Below, piece by piece: positions 45,943 through 54,269 of a stretch of 64,000 bases of DNA (the stretch's first letter is position 1; each line of letters opens with the position of its first letter). This DNA comes from Streptomyces novaecaesareae. GTDB lineage: Bacteria; Actinomycetota; Actinomycetes; Streptomycetales; Streptomycetaceae. The stretch is from positions 62,001 to 126,000 of the forward strand of contig NZ_JNWQ01000006.1 of NCBI RefSeq assembly GCF_000716875.1, read 5' to 3'. Both the position numbers and the translations under genes were made by a program. The notes beneath the pieces are model-generated. The model saw only the letters and a list, made by a program, of their open reading frames with translations, had not been told where the DNA came from and did not search any database.

Positions 45943-48140
45943 TCCCCGACTTCACCGGAATCGGGCTGGACGGCGACACCGCCGACGTCACGGACGCCCA
46001 GTGGCAGGCCGCCTGGCGGCAGTCCACCGGCAAGGACGTCGACGAGCAGGTCTGGGACACCCCCGAGGGCATCGGCGTCAAGCCGCTGTACACCGCGGCC
46101 GACCTGGCCGGGCTGGACTTCCTGGAGACCTACCCCGGCATCGCCCCGTACCTGCGCGGGCCGTACCCGACCATGTACGTCAACCAGCCGTGGACCGTCC
46201 GCCAGTACGCGGGCTTCTCCACCGCCGAGGAGTCCAACGCCTTCTACCGCCGCAACCTCGCGGCCGGCCAGAAGGGCCTCTCCGTCGCCTTCGACCTGCC
46301 GACCCACCGCGGCTACGACAGCGACCACCCCCGCGTCACCGGCGACGTCGGCATGGCCGGCGTCGCCATCGACTCGATCTACGACATGCGCCAACTGTTC
46401 GACGGCATCCCGCTCGACAAGATGTCGGTGTCGATGACCATGAACGGCGCCGTCCTGCCCGTCCTGGCGCTGTACATCGTCGCCGCCGAGGAGCAGGGGG
46501 TGCCCGCCGAGAAGCTGGCCGGGACCATCCAGAACGACATCCTCAAGGAGTTCATGGTCCGCAACACCTACATCTACCCGCCGCAGCCGTCGATGCGGAT
46601 CATCTCGGACATCTTCGCGTACACCTCGCAGAAGATGCCCCGGTACAACTCGATCTCCATCTCCGGCTACCACATCCAGGAGGCGGGTGCGACGGCCGAC
46701 CTGGAGCTGGCCTACACCCTCGCCGACGGGGTCGAGTACCTGCGCGCGGGCCTGGACGTGGGGCTGGACGTGGACGCCTTCGCGCCGCGGCTGTCGTTCT
46801 TCTGGGCGATCGGCATGAACTTCTTCATGGAGGTCGCCAAGCTGCGCGCCGCCCGGCTGCTCTGGGCCAAGCTGGTCAAGCAGTTCGACCCGAAGAACCC
46901 CAAGTCGCTGTCGCTGCGCACCCATTCGCAGACCTCCGGCTGGTCGCTCACCGCACAGGACGTGTTCAACAACGTCACCCGTACCTGCGTGGAGGCGATG
47001 GCCGCCACCCAGGGCCACACCCAGTCGCTGCACACCAACGCCCTCGACGAGGCGCTCGCCCTGCCCACCGACTTCTCCGCGCGCATCGCCCGCAACACCC
47101 AGCTGCTGCTCCAGCAGGAGTCGGGCACCTGCCGGGTCATCGACCCGTGGGGCGGCTCGGCGTACGTCGAGAAGCTGACCAACGACCTTGCGGCGCGCGC
47201 CTGGCAGCACATCCAGGAGGTCGAGGCGGCCGGCGGCATGGCCAAGGCCATCGACGCCGGCATCCCCAAGATGCGCGTCGAGGAGGCCGCCGCCCGCACC
47301 CAGGCGCGCATCGACTCCGGCCGCCAGCCGGTCATCGGCGTCAACAAGTACCGGGTGGAGAGCGACGAGCAGATCGACGTGCTCAAGGTCGACAACTCCT
47401 CGGTGCGGGCCCGGCAGATCGAGAAGCTGCGCCGGCTGCGCGAGGAGCGCGACGAGGCCGTGTGCCAGGACGCCCTGCGCGCGCTGACGGCCGCCGCCGT
47501 GGCCGGCCCCCGGCGCGACGGCTCCCTCGACGGCAACCTGCTGCACCTCGCCGTCAACGCGGCCCGGGCCAAGGCCACCGTCGGCGAGATCTCGGACGCC
47601 CTGGAGAAGGTGTACGGCCGGCACTCCGGCCAGATCCGTACCATCTCCGGTGTGTACCGAGACGAAGCGGGCCCGTCGGCCTCCCTCCAGCGCACCCGTG
47701 ACCTGGTCGAGCAGTTCGAGCAGGCCGAGGGCCGCCGACCGCGCATCCTGGTCGCCAAGATGGGCCAGGACGGCCACGACCGCGGCCAGAAGGTCATCGC
47801 CACCGCCTTCGCCGACCTCGGCTTCACCGTGGACGTCGGCCCGCTGTTCCAGACCCCGGCCGAGGTCGCCCGCCAGGCCGTCGAGGCGGACGTGCACATC
47901 GTCGGTGTCTCCTCGCTGGCCGCCGGGCACCTGACCCTGGTGCCCGCGCTGCGCGCCGAACTCGCCGAGGCGGGGCGGGCGGACATCACCATCGTGGTCG
48001 GCGGGGTGATCCCGCCGCAGGACTTCGACGCGCTGTTCGAGGCCGGTGCGGCCGCGGTCTTCCCGCCGGGCACGGTCATCCCGGACGCGGCCTACGACCT
48101 GCTGAAGTCCCTGGCGGCCGACCTCGGCCACGAGCTGTGA
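45939..48140 (+). CDS. mutB: Methylmalonyl-CoA mutase, large (alpha) subunit
   Basis: 733 residues. Catalytic subunit converting (R)-methylmalonyl-CoA and succinyl-CoA via adenosylcobalamin. The TIM-barrel (about 40-560) contains [37 protein letters not shown] and [10 protein letters not shown]. The cobalamin domain carries DGHDRG (DxHxxG, about residue 612). Start ATG overlaps the mutA stop. In Streptomyces the enzyme links branched-chain and odd-chain catabolism with methylmalonyl-CoA for polyketide extension. Confidence 0.96.
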   Translation: MIPDFTGIGLDGDTADVTDAQWQAAWRQSTGKDVDEQVWDTPEGIGVKPLYTAADLAGLDFLETYPGIAPYLRGPYPTMYVNQPWTVRQYAGFSTAEESNAFYRRNLAAGQKGLSVAFDLPTHRGYDSDHPRVTGDVGMAGVAIDSIYDMRQLFDGIPLDKMSVSMTMNGAVLPVLALYIVAAEEQGVPAEKLAGTIQNDILKEFMVRNTYIYPPQPSMRIISDIFAYTSQKMPRYNSISISGYHIQEAGATADLELAYTLADGVEYLRAGLDVGLDVDAFAPRLSFFWAIGMNFFMEVAKLRAARLLWAKLVKQFDPKNPKSLSLRTHSQTSGWSLTAQDVFNNVTRTCVEAMAATQGHTQSLHTNALDEALALPTDFSARIARNTQLLLQQESGTCRVIDPWGGSAYVEKLTNDLAARAWQHIQEVEAAGGMAKAIDAGIPKMRVEEAAARTQARIDSGRQPVIGVNKYRVESDEQIDVLKVDNSSVRARQIEKLRRLREERDEAVCQDALRALTAAAVAGPRRDGSLDGNLLHLAVNAARAKATVGEISDALEKVYGRHSGQIRTISGVYRDEAGPSASLQRTRDLVEQFEQAEGRRPRILVAKMGQDGHDRGQKVIATAFADLGFTVDVGPLFQTPAEVARQAVEADVHIVGVSSLAAGHLTLVPALRAELAEAGRADITIVVGGVIPPQDFDALFEAGAAAVFPPGTVIPDAAYDLLKSLAADLGHEL

Positions 48141-48152
48141 GTTCCTGATCGC

Positions 48153-49139
48153 ATGCCTCCGCGGACGATCGACCTCGACAGCTATGTGACGGGTGTCCTG
48201 GACGGCTCGCGCGCCTGGATCGCGCGCGCCGTCACCCTCGTCGAATCCAGTCGGCCCGACCACCGCGCGCTCGCGCAGCAGCTGCTCCAGCGGCTGCTGC
48301 CGCACGCGGGCGGGGCCGTCCGGGTCGGCATCACCGGCGTGCCCGGCGTCGGCAAGTCGACCTTCATCGACTCCTTCGGCAGCATGCTGACGGGGCTGGG
48401 CCACCGGGTCGCGGTCCTCGCCGTCGACCCGACCTCCAGCCGCACCGGCGGCTCCATCCTGGGCGACAAGACCCGGATGGAGCGCCTGGCCGTCGACCCG
48501 CACGCCTTCGTCCGGCCCTCGCCCACCTCGGGGACGCTGGGCGGTGTCGCCAAGGCCACCCGCGAGTCCATGGTGGTGATGGAGGCGGCCGGGTACGACG
48601 TGGTGCTGATCGAGACGGTCGGCGTCGGCCAGTCCGAGACGGCGGTGGCCGGGATGGTCGACACCTTCCTGCTCCTCAGCCTGGCCCGTACCGGCGACCA
48701 GCTGCAGGGCATCAAGAAGGGCGTCCTGGAGCTGGCGGACGTCATCGCCGTCAACAAGGCCGACGGCCCGCACGAACGGGATGCGAAAGCCGCCGCCCGC
48801 GAACTCGCGGGCGCGTTGCGGCTGTTGCAGGCCCCGGATGCCGCCTGGACGCCGCCCGTCCTGACCTGCAGCGGCCGCGACGGCGCCGGCCTGGACGTGC
48901 TGTGGGAGCGGCTGCAGCAGCACCGCAAGGTCCTCGACGCCACCGGCGCCCTGGCCGCCAAGCGCCGCGACCAGCAGGTGGAATGGACCTGGGCCATGGT
49001 CCACGACCAGCTCTACGCCCGGCTGCACGAGAACCCGGAAGTGCAGCGGCTGGCCCCCGAGTTGGAGACTCAGGTCCGCGCCGGAACCCTCCCGGCCGGG
49101 CTCGCCGCCCAGCAGATCCTGGACGCCTTCTTCGGCTGA
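48153..49139 (+). CDS. meaB: MeaB-type GTPase, chaperone of methylmalonyl-CoA mutase
   Basis: 328 residues. G3E GTPase with P-loop GVPGVGKST (about 62-70), DPTSSRTGGSILGDKTRM switch region and NKADG base-recognition motif (about 203). MeaB protects and reloads the mutase cofactor. It lies 13 bases after mutB, and a perfect hairpin follows 20 bases after its stop. Confidence 0.94.
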   Translation: MPPRTIDLDSYVTGVLDGSRAWIARAVTLVESSRPDHRALAQQLLQRLLPHAGGAVRVGITGVPGVGKSTFIDSFGSMLTGLGHRVAVLAVDPTSSRTGGSILGDKTRMERLAVDPHAFVRPSPTSGTLGGVAKATRESMVVMEAAGYDVVLIETVGVGQSETAVAGMVDTFLLLSLARTGDQLQGIKKGVLELADVIAVNKADGPHERDAKAAARELAGALRLLQAPDAAWTPPVLTCSGRDGAGLDVLWERLQQHRKVLDATGALAAKRRDQQVEWTWAMVHDQLYARLHENPEVQRLAPELETQVRAGTLPAGLAAQQILDAFFG

Positions 49140-49327
49140 CCGAGGACCTGAAGGCCAAGCGCCGTGCCCCACCCATACGTGGGGCACGGCGCTTCGGCGG
49201 TTTCCGGGTACTCGAACCACACCACCTTGCCCCCCGACACCACCCTCCACGCCAGCGGAACCGGAAACCGAGCGTTGCTCACCGGAATGACCGCCAGGGG
49301 CGTCCGGCATCCCTCCGGCCCGGACAT
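49070..49327 (-). CDS. Small hypothetical protein, weak
   Basis: 85 residues from an ATG that shares a base with the stop of the preceding remnant (TGATG). Codon use up to about 49195 is high-GC3, but the 3' half runs through the meaB terminator and antisense to the meaB end, so the true 3' end may be lost. No family recognised; the sequence contains WRVVSGGKVVWFEYPE. Confidence 0.3.
   Translation of the reverse strand: MSGPEGCRTPLAVIPVSNARFPVPLAWRVVSGGKVVWFEYPETAEAPCPTYGWGTALGLQVLGQPKKASRICWAASPAGRVPART
49159..49192 (+). terminator. Terminator after meaB
   Basis: Perfect 14-bp stem GCGCCGTGCCCCAC / GTGGGGCACGGCGC with a CCATAC loop, 20 bases after the stop of meaB. It ends the mutA-mutB-meaB operon. 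It also overlaps the end of the minus-strand small gene C. Confidence 0.8.
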
Positions 49328-49450
49328 CAGACCGCCTTCCCGGTCGCACGAAGCGAGGTAGCCCATTCCAGGGCGCTCGTGAAGTGCTCCGAGCGGCTGC
49401 GGCGGTCCTGCTGCGAGGCGCTGGGCAGCGTGGGCCTCCCAGAGGTCCAC
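49327..49450 (-). pseudogene. Small gene with apparent 1-base insertion
   Basis: A GTG (49448-49450), a few bases after the preceding stop, opens a frame DLWEAHAAQRL; coding character then moves to the next frame reading QQDRRSRSEHFTSALEW and stops at 49327. The total length (124 bases) is one base more than a whole number of codons, which fits one inserted base near 49405. Might also be a sequencing error. Confidence 0.35.
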
Positions 49451-49452
49451 GC

Positions 49453-49572
49453 TCAGGCCTCCAGCAGGCGGACGGCCGTGGTCAGGTACCGACGGACGAC
49501 GTTGATGTAAAGCGGGTCATCCTGGGGATTGTTGATCCACCTGATGGCCTGCTCCATGAACCACCAGGCCCA
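49453..49572 (-). other. Out-of-frame 3' continuation of the previous gene
   Basis: The frame WFMEQAIRWINNP... ends with ...YLTTAVRLLEA and a stop at 49453-49455. Removing one G from the GGG run (49569-49571) would join it to the N-terminal part as THVTTLAWWFMEQAIRW and give a 152-residue protein. Frameshift or sequencing error. Confidence 0.5.
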
Positions 49573-49912
49573 GGGTGGTCACGTGCTCGTCCCGGAACAG
49601 GTACGAGTACACCTGGTGGGCGATGGCCAGCACCTCGCCCGCGTCACGGGTCGAGCGGCCGTGGTTCTTGATGAACTCCAGCGCCAGCTGCTCGACGCTG
49701 GCCTCCTCGGTCTCGTCCGCGTCCAGCAGGCCGTCCTGAACGGTCTGCCAGTCGATGACGAGCCGGGAGTTGACCTCGAACCGGAAGAAGTACTTCTCCG
49801 GGTCGATCGTGATCTGCTTGCCGTCCACGGTGATTCCGGGCAGACGGTTCCAGCGCGGGTCGAACGCCTCGGGCAGCTCGACCGTGATCGTCGCGGTGTC
49901 GATGGTGGTCAC
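49517..49912 (-). CDS. Hypothetical protein, probably frameshifted near its 3' end
   Basis: 131 residues as read from a GTG with GGAG upstream: MTTIDTATITVELPEAFD... It has a beta-rich N-terminus (KYFFRFEVNSRLVIDW) and a helical C-terminus. I do not recognise the family; phage or accessory-type small genes are possible. From about 49570 the frame shows no coding character, while the next frame carries on with WWFMEQAIRWINNPQDDP to a stop at 49453. See the separate entry. Confidence 0.55.
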   Translation of the reverse strand: MTTIDTATITVELPEAFDPRWNRLPGITVDGKQITIDPEKYFFRFEVNSRLVIDWQTVQDGLLDADETEEASVEQLALEFIKNHGRSTRDAGEVLAIAHQVYSYLFRDEHVTTLGLVVHGAGHQVDQQSPG

Positions 49913-50057
49913 CTGTGTCTCCGTTCGGATGAGGCACCCTTACAACGGGCGCCAATCGGCTGGTTGAGCCGCCCGGGAGAGGGCTCCTTTGACACCCGGG
50001 CTACTTACTCTCAGTCAACAGGCGGGCACGCAAACGGATAAGGTGCCAGAGTGTGGA

Positions 50058-50102
50058 CCAGATGTCGGCCAGTTGTCGACCACTGTGGGCCAGATGTCGG
50101 CC
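50058..50102 (+). repeat. Phased 13-base repeats upstream of the TPR gene
   Basis: CCAGATGTCGGCC (50058-50070), CCAGTTGTCGACC (50069-50081) and CCAGATGTCGGCC (50090-50102). Starts are 11 and 21 bases apart, i.e. on one face of the helix, and end 15 bases before the GTG start. Confidence 0.7.
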
Positions 50103-50116
50103 CGAGGGAGGGCGCC

Positions 50117-51151
50117 GTGTCAGGCGGATCCGGGGCAGTGCTGGATCGCCGGGGATTCGTGGCCGCCTCCAGCGCGTACGCGCTCGCGGCGCTGGGCCTT
50201 CCTGACCCCGACGCCGTGCTCCGGCGCGTGCGGCTCAAGTCCGGTGACAAGGTTCACGTCGGCCGGGGCGAGGTCGCGGCGATCCGCCAAATGACCAAGT
50301 CGCTCGGCGACGCGGCCGCCGAGCTCGGCGGCGGACATGCCCGGCACCTCGCGGTCCGCTACCTCCACGACGACGTCGCGCCCTGGTTGGACGGTACCTG
50401 GAGTGAAGCTGTCGGCCGGGACTTGTTTGCGGCCACCGCCCAGCTCGTCCACCTGGCGGGGTGGATGGCTCAGGACGAGGGCAACCAGGACGCCGCCCAG
50501 CAGTACTACGCCCACTCGTTCCGCCTGGCCTCCGAAGCCGGCGACGCCGAACTGGCCGCCACCGCCCTACGCGGTCTCGCCGTCCAGGCGATCGATCTCG
50601 GGTTCCGTCCGACAGCCGTCCGGATAGCGGAGGAGTGCGTGGACCAGGCCAAGGCTCTCAACGCCCCGCGGGCCCTGGCCTACTACCAGGCCACCCTCGC
50701 CAACGCCGCCGCCCTCGACGGCGACCGCCGCACGGCCACCGCTGCGCTCTCGGCCTCGCAGACCGCGATCGAGCGTGCCACCGACGCCCCGGGCGAGTCG
50801 TGGGCCTCGCACTACAGCATCGGGCGGTGGGCGCACGAGTCCGGCATGATCCTCGCCCAACTCGGGGACCACACGGCCGCTCAGGACCACCTTCATCACG
50901 CGCTCGACATCCACGGCCTCGACCGCCGCCGCACCCGTGCGATCGTCCTCGCCGACCTCGGTACGGTCCGGCTCCGACAGGACGACGTCGACGGCGCCCT
51001 CGCCTCCTGGAACGAATTCCTCGACTGCGCGGACGGTATCCGTTCCGTCAAAGTCCAGGACGCGGTCAGCGACCTGCGGGCCCGTCTCTACCGGCTCCGC
51101 CACGTACCCGGCGTCGAGGAGCTGGACGAGCGCGCCTCGACGCTGGGGTGA
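50117..51151 (+). CDS. TPR-repeat regulator-like protein (without HTH)
   Basis: 344 residues from a GTG preceded by GAGGGAGG. Begins SGGSGAVLDRRGFVAASSAYALAALG, the segment which in Streptomyces TPR regulators follows an N-terminal XRE helix-turn-helix, but no HTH codons are found upstream. The rest is made of TPR-like helices (NQDAAQQYYAHSFRLASEAGDAELAATAL, PRALAYYQATLANAAALDGDRRTA, EHALDIHG...). It is coupled (4 bases between) to the Nudix-like gene. It may bind a peptide or protein partner; whether it binds DNA is doubtful. Confidence 0.7.
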   Translation: MSGGSGAVLDRRGFVAASSAYALAALGLPDPDAVLRRVRLKSGDKVHVGRGEVAAIRQMTKSLGDAAAELGGGHARHLAVRYLHDDVAPWLDGTWSEAVGRDLFAATAQLVHLAGWMAQDEGNQDAAQQYYAHSFRLASEAGDAELAATALRGLAVQAIDLGFRPTAVRIAEECVDQAKALNAPRALAYYQATLANAAALDGDRRTATAALSASQTAIERATDAPGESWASHYSIGRWAHESGMILAQLGDHTAAQDHLHHALDIHGLDRRRTRAIVLADLGTVRLRQDDVDGALASWNEFLDCADGIRSVKVQDAVSDLRARLYRLRHVPGVEELDERASTLG

Positions 51152-51155
51152 ACCG

Positions 51156-52349
51156 ATGCCAGACAGCCAGCAGTGGCGACAGGTTCGGGCCTTCCTGAAC
51201 GATCAGCGCTTTGCGCTGACCAGACGGCTCCTCGCCGGCCACCCTCCCGAGCATCTTGTCCCGGGTGTGCCTCTGTTGGCCCGAAAGCATTGGATTCCGG
51301 AGCAGCCGGTACCCCTTGAACGCGTCCGGCTGCGGTGGCAGCCGGACGCGCCTGCCGCGCAGTTGGACGGAAGCGGGCCGGAGCTCGACCACATCCGTCC
51401 CCGACGGGAGGACGGGACCGCGCATCTTCGCTATGCGGATGCCGTCCGGGAACTGGCCAAGCCCAGGCTGTTCGAGAACCGTGGCTGCTACCGGCTCCTG
51501 GACGTCGATGCCTCTACGACCGGTCCAGTGCTGACCTTCGGGCGTGGGCAGTATTTCGACGTCATCAACATCTGCGAGGCTGCCGCGCACGAGTACGCCG
51601 CAGCTGTCCTCTCGGAGGCAGCTGACACACCGTTCCGGGCCGCCATCGGCGATCCGACCGATCTCGCGCGCCGGCCCGTCATGGCGGCCACCAGCACGCT
51701 CGTCATCCGGCTCGATCGCCGAACCGGCGACGCGGAGTTCGTGCTGCACTGGCGTGACCCCGAGAAGGTGGCCAGTGGCGGGGGCCTCTACCAGGTGATG
51801 CCGGTCGGGATGTTCCAGGCCTCGCACGACGCGCCGTGGAACGAGGCCAACGACTTCGACCTCTGGCGCTCCATCCTCCGGGAGCTGAGCGAGGAACTGC
51901 TCGGCAACACCGAGGACTACGGCAGCGACAAGGCCCCCATCGACTACGCAGCCTGGCCGCTCGACCAGAAACTCAGTGCAGCACGCGAGGACGGAAGCCT
52001 GCGGGTGTTCTGGCTGGGCCTCGGGATGGACCCGCTGACCTACGTCACCGACATGCTTACCGTGGCCGTGTTCGACGCCGAACTGTTCGACGAGACGTTT
52101 CGGCGCATCGTGTCCACCAACGAGGAGGGCCACCGCGTCGGGCTGGACGATGCGACCGGACGCTCGACGGGCATCCCGTTCACGGCCGAGCAGGTGGATC
52201 GCCTCACCAGCACGGAGCCGATGCAGCCGGCCGGTGCCACGCTCCTCCGACTCGCCTGGCAACACCGGAAGGCACTCCTAGAGCTCCCCGCCGCCGAACA
52301 CTTGAGTTCGGCGGCGGGGCCCGGAAGGCACCAGGCACCTGGTCGGTGA
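51156..52349 (+). CDS. Nudix-like hypothetical protein
   Basis: 397 residues; ATG 4 bases after the TPR stop. The stretch WRSILRELSEELLGN (about 243-258) matches the core of a Nudix box (RExxEE), and the surrounding region has mixed alpha/beta sequence as in Nudix folds, but the box is not complete (no upstream GxxxxxE). The N-terminal 200 residues are unrecognised. The last 25 codons run through a perfect 14-bp hairpin, so the C-terminus may be a read-on into an old terminator. Confidence 0.6.
   Translation: MPDSQQWRQVRAFLNDQRFALTRRLLAGHPPEHLVPGVPLLARKHWIPEQPVPLERVRLRWQPDAPAAQLDGSGPELDHIRPRREDGTAHLRYADAVRELAKPRLFENRGCYRLLDVDASTTGPVLTFGRGQYFDVINICEAAAHEYAAAVLSEAADTPFRAAIGDPTDLARRPVMAATSTLVIRLDRRTGDAEFVLHWRDPEKVASGGGLYQVMPVGMFQASHDAPWNEANDFDLWRSILRELSEELLGNTEDYGSDKAPIDYAAWPLDQKLSAAREDGSLRVFWLGLGMDPLTYVTDMLTVAVFDAELFDETFRRIVSTNEEGHRVGLDDATGRSTGIPFTAEQVDRLTSTEPMQPAGATLLRLAWQHRKALLELPAAEHLSSAAGPGRHQAPGR
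52286..52319 (+). terminator. Perfect hairpin inside the 3' end of the Nudix-like gene
   Basis: 14-bp stem CCCCGCCGCCGAAC / GTTCGGCGGCGGGG with an ACTTGA loop, ending 30 bases before the stop codon. It probably terminates the TPR-Nudix transcript. Confidence 0.7.
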
Positions 52350-52400
52350 GCTGGGGGCCGTACAGCAGGTATGGGCGCGTGGGGGCGGGGGGCGAGTGCC

Positions 52401-53249
52401 TCAGGGGGTGGTCTGGACCGGGAAGCCGGTGGGGCGGCCTTGGGACTTGAGCCAGGTGAGGACCTGGTCGAGGGCCTCGACCGTCTGCTGGCGGTCGCCG
52501 CCGCCGTCGTGGAACAGGATGGTCGGGCCGTTGTGGATCTCCTTCTTGACGGTGTCCACGATGGCGGCGGTGCCGGGCTTGTTGAAGTCCTTGGAGTCGT
52601 CGTTCCAGCCGAGCGGGCGCATGCCGTTCGCCGCGGCGATGCGCCGGCTGTCGGGGGTGAACGAGCCGCCGGGGGCCCGGTAGTAGAGCACCTTGGCGCC
52701 GCCCGCAGCGTCCTCGATCATCTTCTTCGCGTCCAGGATCTCCTTCTCCTGGTAGGCGACGGGCTTCTTGTCCATCGTGGTGTCGTGGTGCACCGTGTGG
52801 TCGCAGAGCCGGTGGCCGGCCGCGACGACCTGCTTGACCAGGTCGGGGTGGGCCTTGGCCTGCGGTCCGATCATGCAGAACGTCGCCGTCACGCCGTGCC
52901 GCTTGAGGACGTCGAGGACCTTCGGGGTCCAGGTGGGATCGGGGCCGTCGTCGATGGTGATGTTGACGGCGTTGCCTCCGCTCTCGGAGGCGTGGGCTAT
53001 GCCGTCGGGTATCCCGCCCGGCTGCTGCGTGCCGCCGTCGCCGCCGTTGGAGCCGTCGCCCCCCTTGCTGCCATCCCCGCCGCTGCCGTCGGAGGAGCCG
53101 CCCTGCTCCTGTGCGACGTTCTGCTGTGGCGCGCTGTCCGAGTCGGTGAGGGTCGCGACCCCCCAGGCACTCGCCGTCAGAACGACGGCGGCCACCGCGA
53201 GGGCCACTCGGCTCCCGGCCAGATCCTTCATGCGTACTTTGAGGTCCAT
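52401..53249 (-). CDS. Secreted polysaccharide deacetylase (NodB domain)
   Basis: 282 residues from an ATG (MDLKVRMKDLAG) preceded by GGTGGGGGAG; the frame extends further but without a ribosome site. A signal anchor (about 12-32) is followed by a Ser/Gly/Asp/Gln linker and the NodB domain (about 85-280) with TIDDGPD, DHTVHHD (HxxxH metal motif) and RAPGGSFTP. Deacetylates GlcNAc or chitin/peptidoglycan-type polymers outside the membrane. Divergent and convergent neighbours are unrelated. Confidence 0.9.
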   Translation of the reverse strand: MDLKVRMKDLAGSRVALAVAAVVLTASAWGVATLTDSDSAPQQNVAQEQGGSSDGSGGDGSKGGDGSNGGDGGTQQPGGIPDGIAHASESGGNAVNITIDDGPDPTWTPKVLDVLKRHGVTATFCMIGPQAKAHPDLVKQVVAAGHRLCDHTVHHDTTMDKKPVAYQEKEILDAKKMIEDAAGGAKVLYYRAPGGSFTPDSRRIAAANGMRPLGWNDDSKDFNKPGTAAIVDTVKKEIHNGPTILFHDGGGDRQQTVEALDQVLTWLKSQGRPTGFPVQTTP

Positions 53250-53370
53250 CGACTGACTGCTCCCCCACCCGTCTTCGAGCTTTCCGAGGTTCATGACGTG
53301 AACCGGGTCGGAGGGGTTCCCCGTTTCCCTCGTCTTTGCAGGTGAAGACCGTGATCGGCAGAGCAGCGGA

Positions 53371-53404
53371 ACGGCCCCGGACCGCCCGACCGGGCCGGGG
53401 CCGT
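53371..53404 (-). terminator. Terminator after sodF
   Basis: 10-bp stem ACGGCCCCGG / CCGGGGCCGT with a 14-base loop, 16 bases past the stop of the SOD gene. Confidence 0.6.
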
Positions 53405-53419
53405 TGGGCCTGACGGGCG

Positions 53420-54022
53420 TCAGGCGGTCGTGGCGGCCGTGAAGCGGGCCGAGACGTCCTGCCAGTTGACGACGTCCCACAGGCGGGTGACGTAGTCGGG
53501 GCGGACGTTGCGGTACTGCAGGTAGTAGGCGTGCTCCCAGGCGTCGAACGCGAGCAGCGGGGTGGTGCCCTGGCCGACGTTGCCGTGGTGGTCGTAGACC
53601 TGCTCGACGATCAGGCGCTTGCCGAGCGGCTCCCAGGAGAGGATGCCCCAGCCGGAGCCCTGGACGCCGGTGGTGGCGGTGGTGAGCTGCTTCTTGAAGG
53701 CCTCGAAGCTGCCGAAGTGCTCGGTGATGGCGTCGGCCAGCTCGCCCTCGGGGCGGTCGCCGCCCTCCGGGGAGAGGTTCTGCCAGAACAGCGAGTGCAG
53801 CACGTGGCCGGACAGGTGGAAGGCGAAGGTCTTCTGCAGGCCGACCAGGCCGCCGAACTGCTCCTTGTCGCGCGCCTCGGCGAGCTGCTCCAGGGTGTCG
53901 TTGGCGCCCTTGACGTAGGCGGCGTGGTGCTTGGAGTGGTGCAGCTCCAGGATCTCGGCCGACATGGCCCGCTCAAGCGCGGAGTAGTCGTACGGCAGGT
54001 CGGGAAGCGAGTAGGTGCCCAT
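53420..54022 (-). CDS. sodF: Iron (Fe/Mn-family) superoxide dismutase
   Basis: 200 residues. Metal ligands in [10 protein letters not shown] (about residue 28), [10 protein letters not shown] (about 75) and [12 protein letters not shown] (about 159-163). Cytosolic; removes superoxide. Streptomyces usually use a nickel SOD when nickel is present and repress sodF through Nur, and a Nur-box-like sequence lies about 60 bases upstream. A GC hairpin follows. Confidence 0.92.
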   Translation of the reverse strand: MGTYSLPDLPYDYSALERAMSAEILELHHSKHHAAYVKGANDTLEQLAEARDKEQFGGLVGLQKTFAFHLSGHVLHSLFWQNLSPEGGDRPEGELADAITEHFGSFEAFKKQLTTATTGVQGSGWGILSWEPLGKRLIVEQVYDHHGNVGQGTTPLLAFDAWEHAYYLQYRNVRPDYVTRLWDVVNWQDVSARFTAATTA

Positions 54023-54079
54023 CAGGACACGGCCCCTTTCGGCGGGTTGAACGATGCTGATCGTGCCAGGACAACACTA

Positions 54080-54096
54080 TTGCGTATGAGTTGCAG
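54080..54096 (-). promoter_or_regulatory. Nur-box-like operator upstream of sodF
   Basis: Read on the minus strand: CTGCAA-CTCAT-ACGCAA, a 6-5-6 arrangement with TGCAA and GCAA half sites, close to the remembered Nur consensus tTGCaa-N5-ttGCAA. The position about 60 bases before the sodF start fits repression by Nur-nickel. Confidence 0.6.
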
Positions 54097-54187
54097 GAAC
54101 GAAGCATGAGCTCCTGCTTATTCCCGACGTCACATCTCGTCACCTGACGACTTTTCCGCTCCCGAGGGCTTCCCGCGGCCACTATTC

Positions 54188-54210
54188 GTGTGACATTTTA
54201 CATGTCACAC
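54188..54210. promoter_or_regulatory. Perfect palindrome upstream of the collagenase gene
   Basis: GTGTGACAT-TTTAC-ATGTCACAC: 9-bp arms, 5-base centre, about 60 bases before the ATG. Looks like a homodimeric repressor or activator site. The half-site spacing does not match the Crp consensus (TGTGA-N6-TCACA). Confidence 0.6.
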
Positions 54211-54269
54211 ATTGGTGCGGCCGTGTCCCCAACCACACGGCCACTACCGGCCCCGGAGGCCCCCACCCC

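Noticed and set aside
44976..49349. 1,457-codon open frame on the minus strand
   Set aside because: Antisense to mutA, mutB and meaB, with no recognisable domain and shadow-type composition.
49384..49671. 95-codon plus-strand ORF
   Set aside because: Low-complexity and antisense to better-supported small minus-strand genes.
54188..54210. Crp binding site
   Set aside because: TGTGA and TCACA are present but separated by 11 bases rather than 6; kept as an unassigned palindrome.
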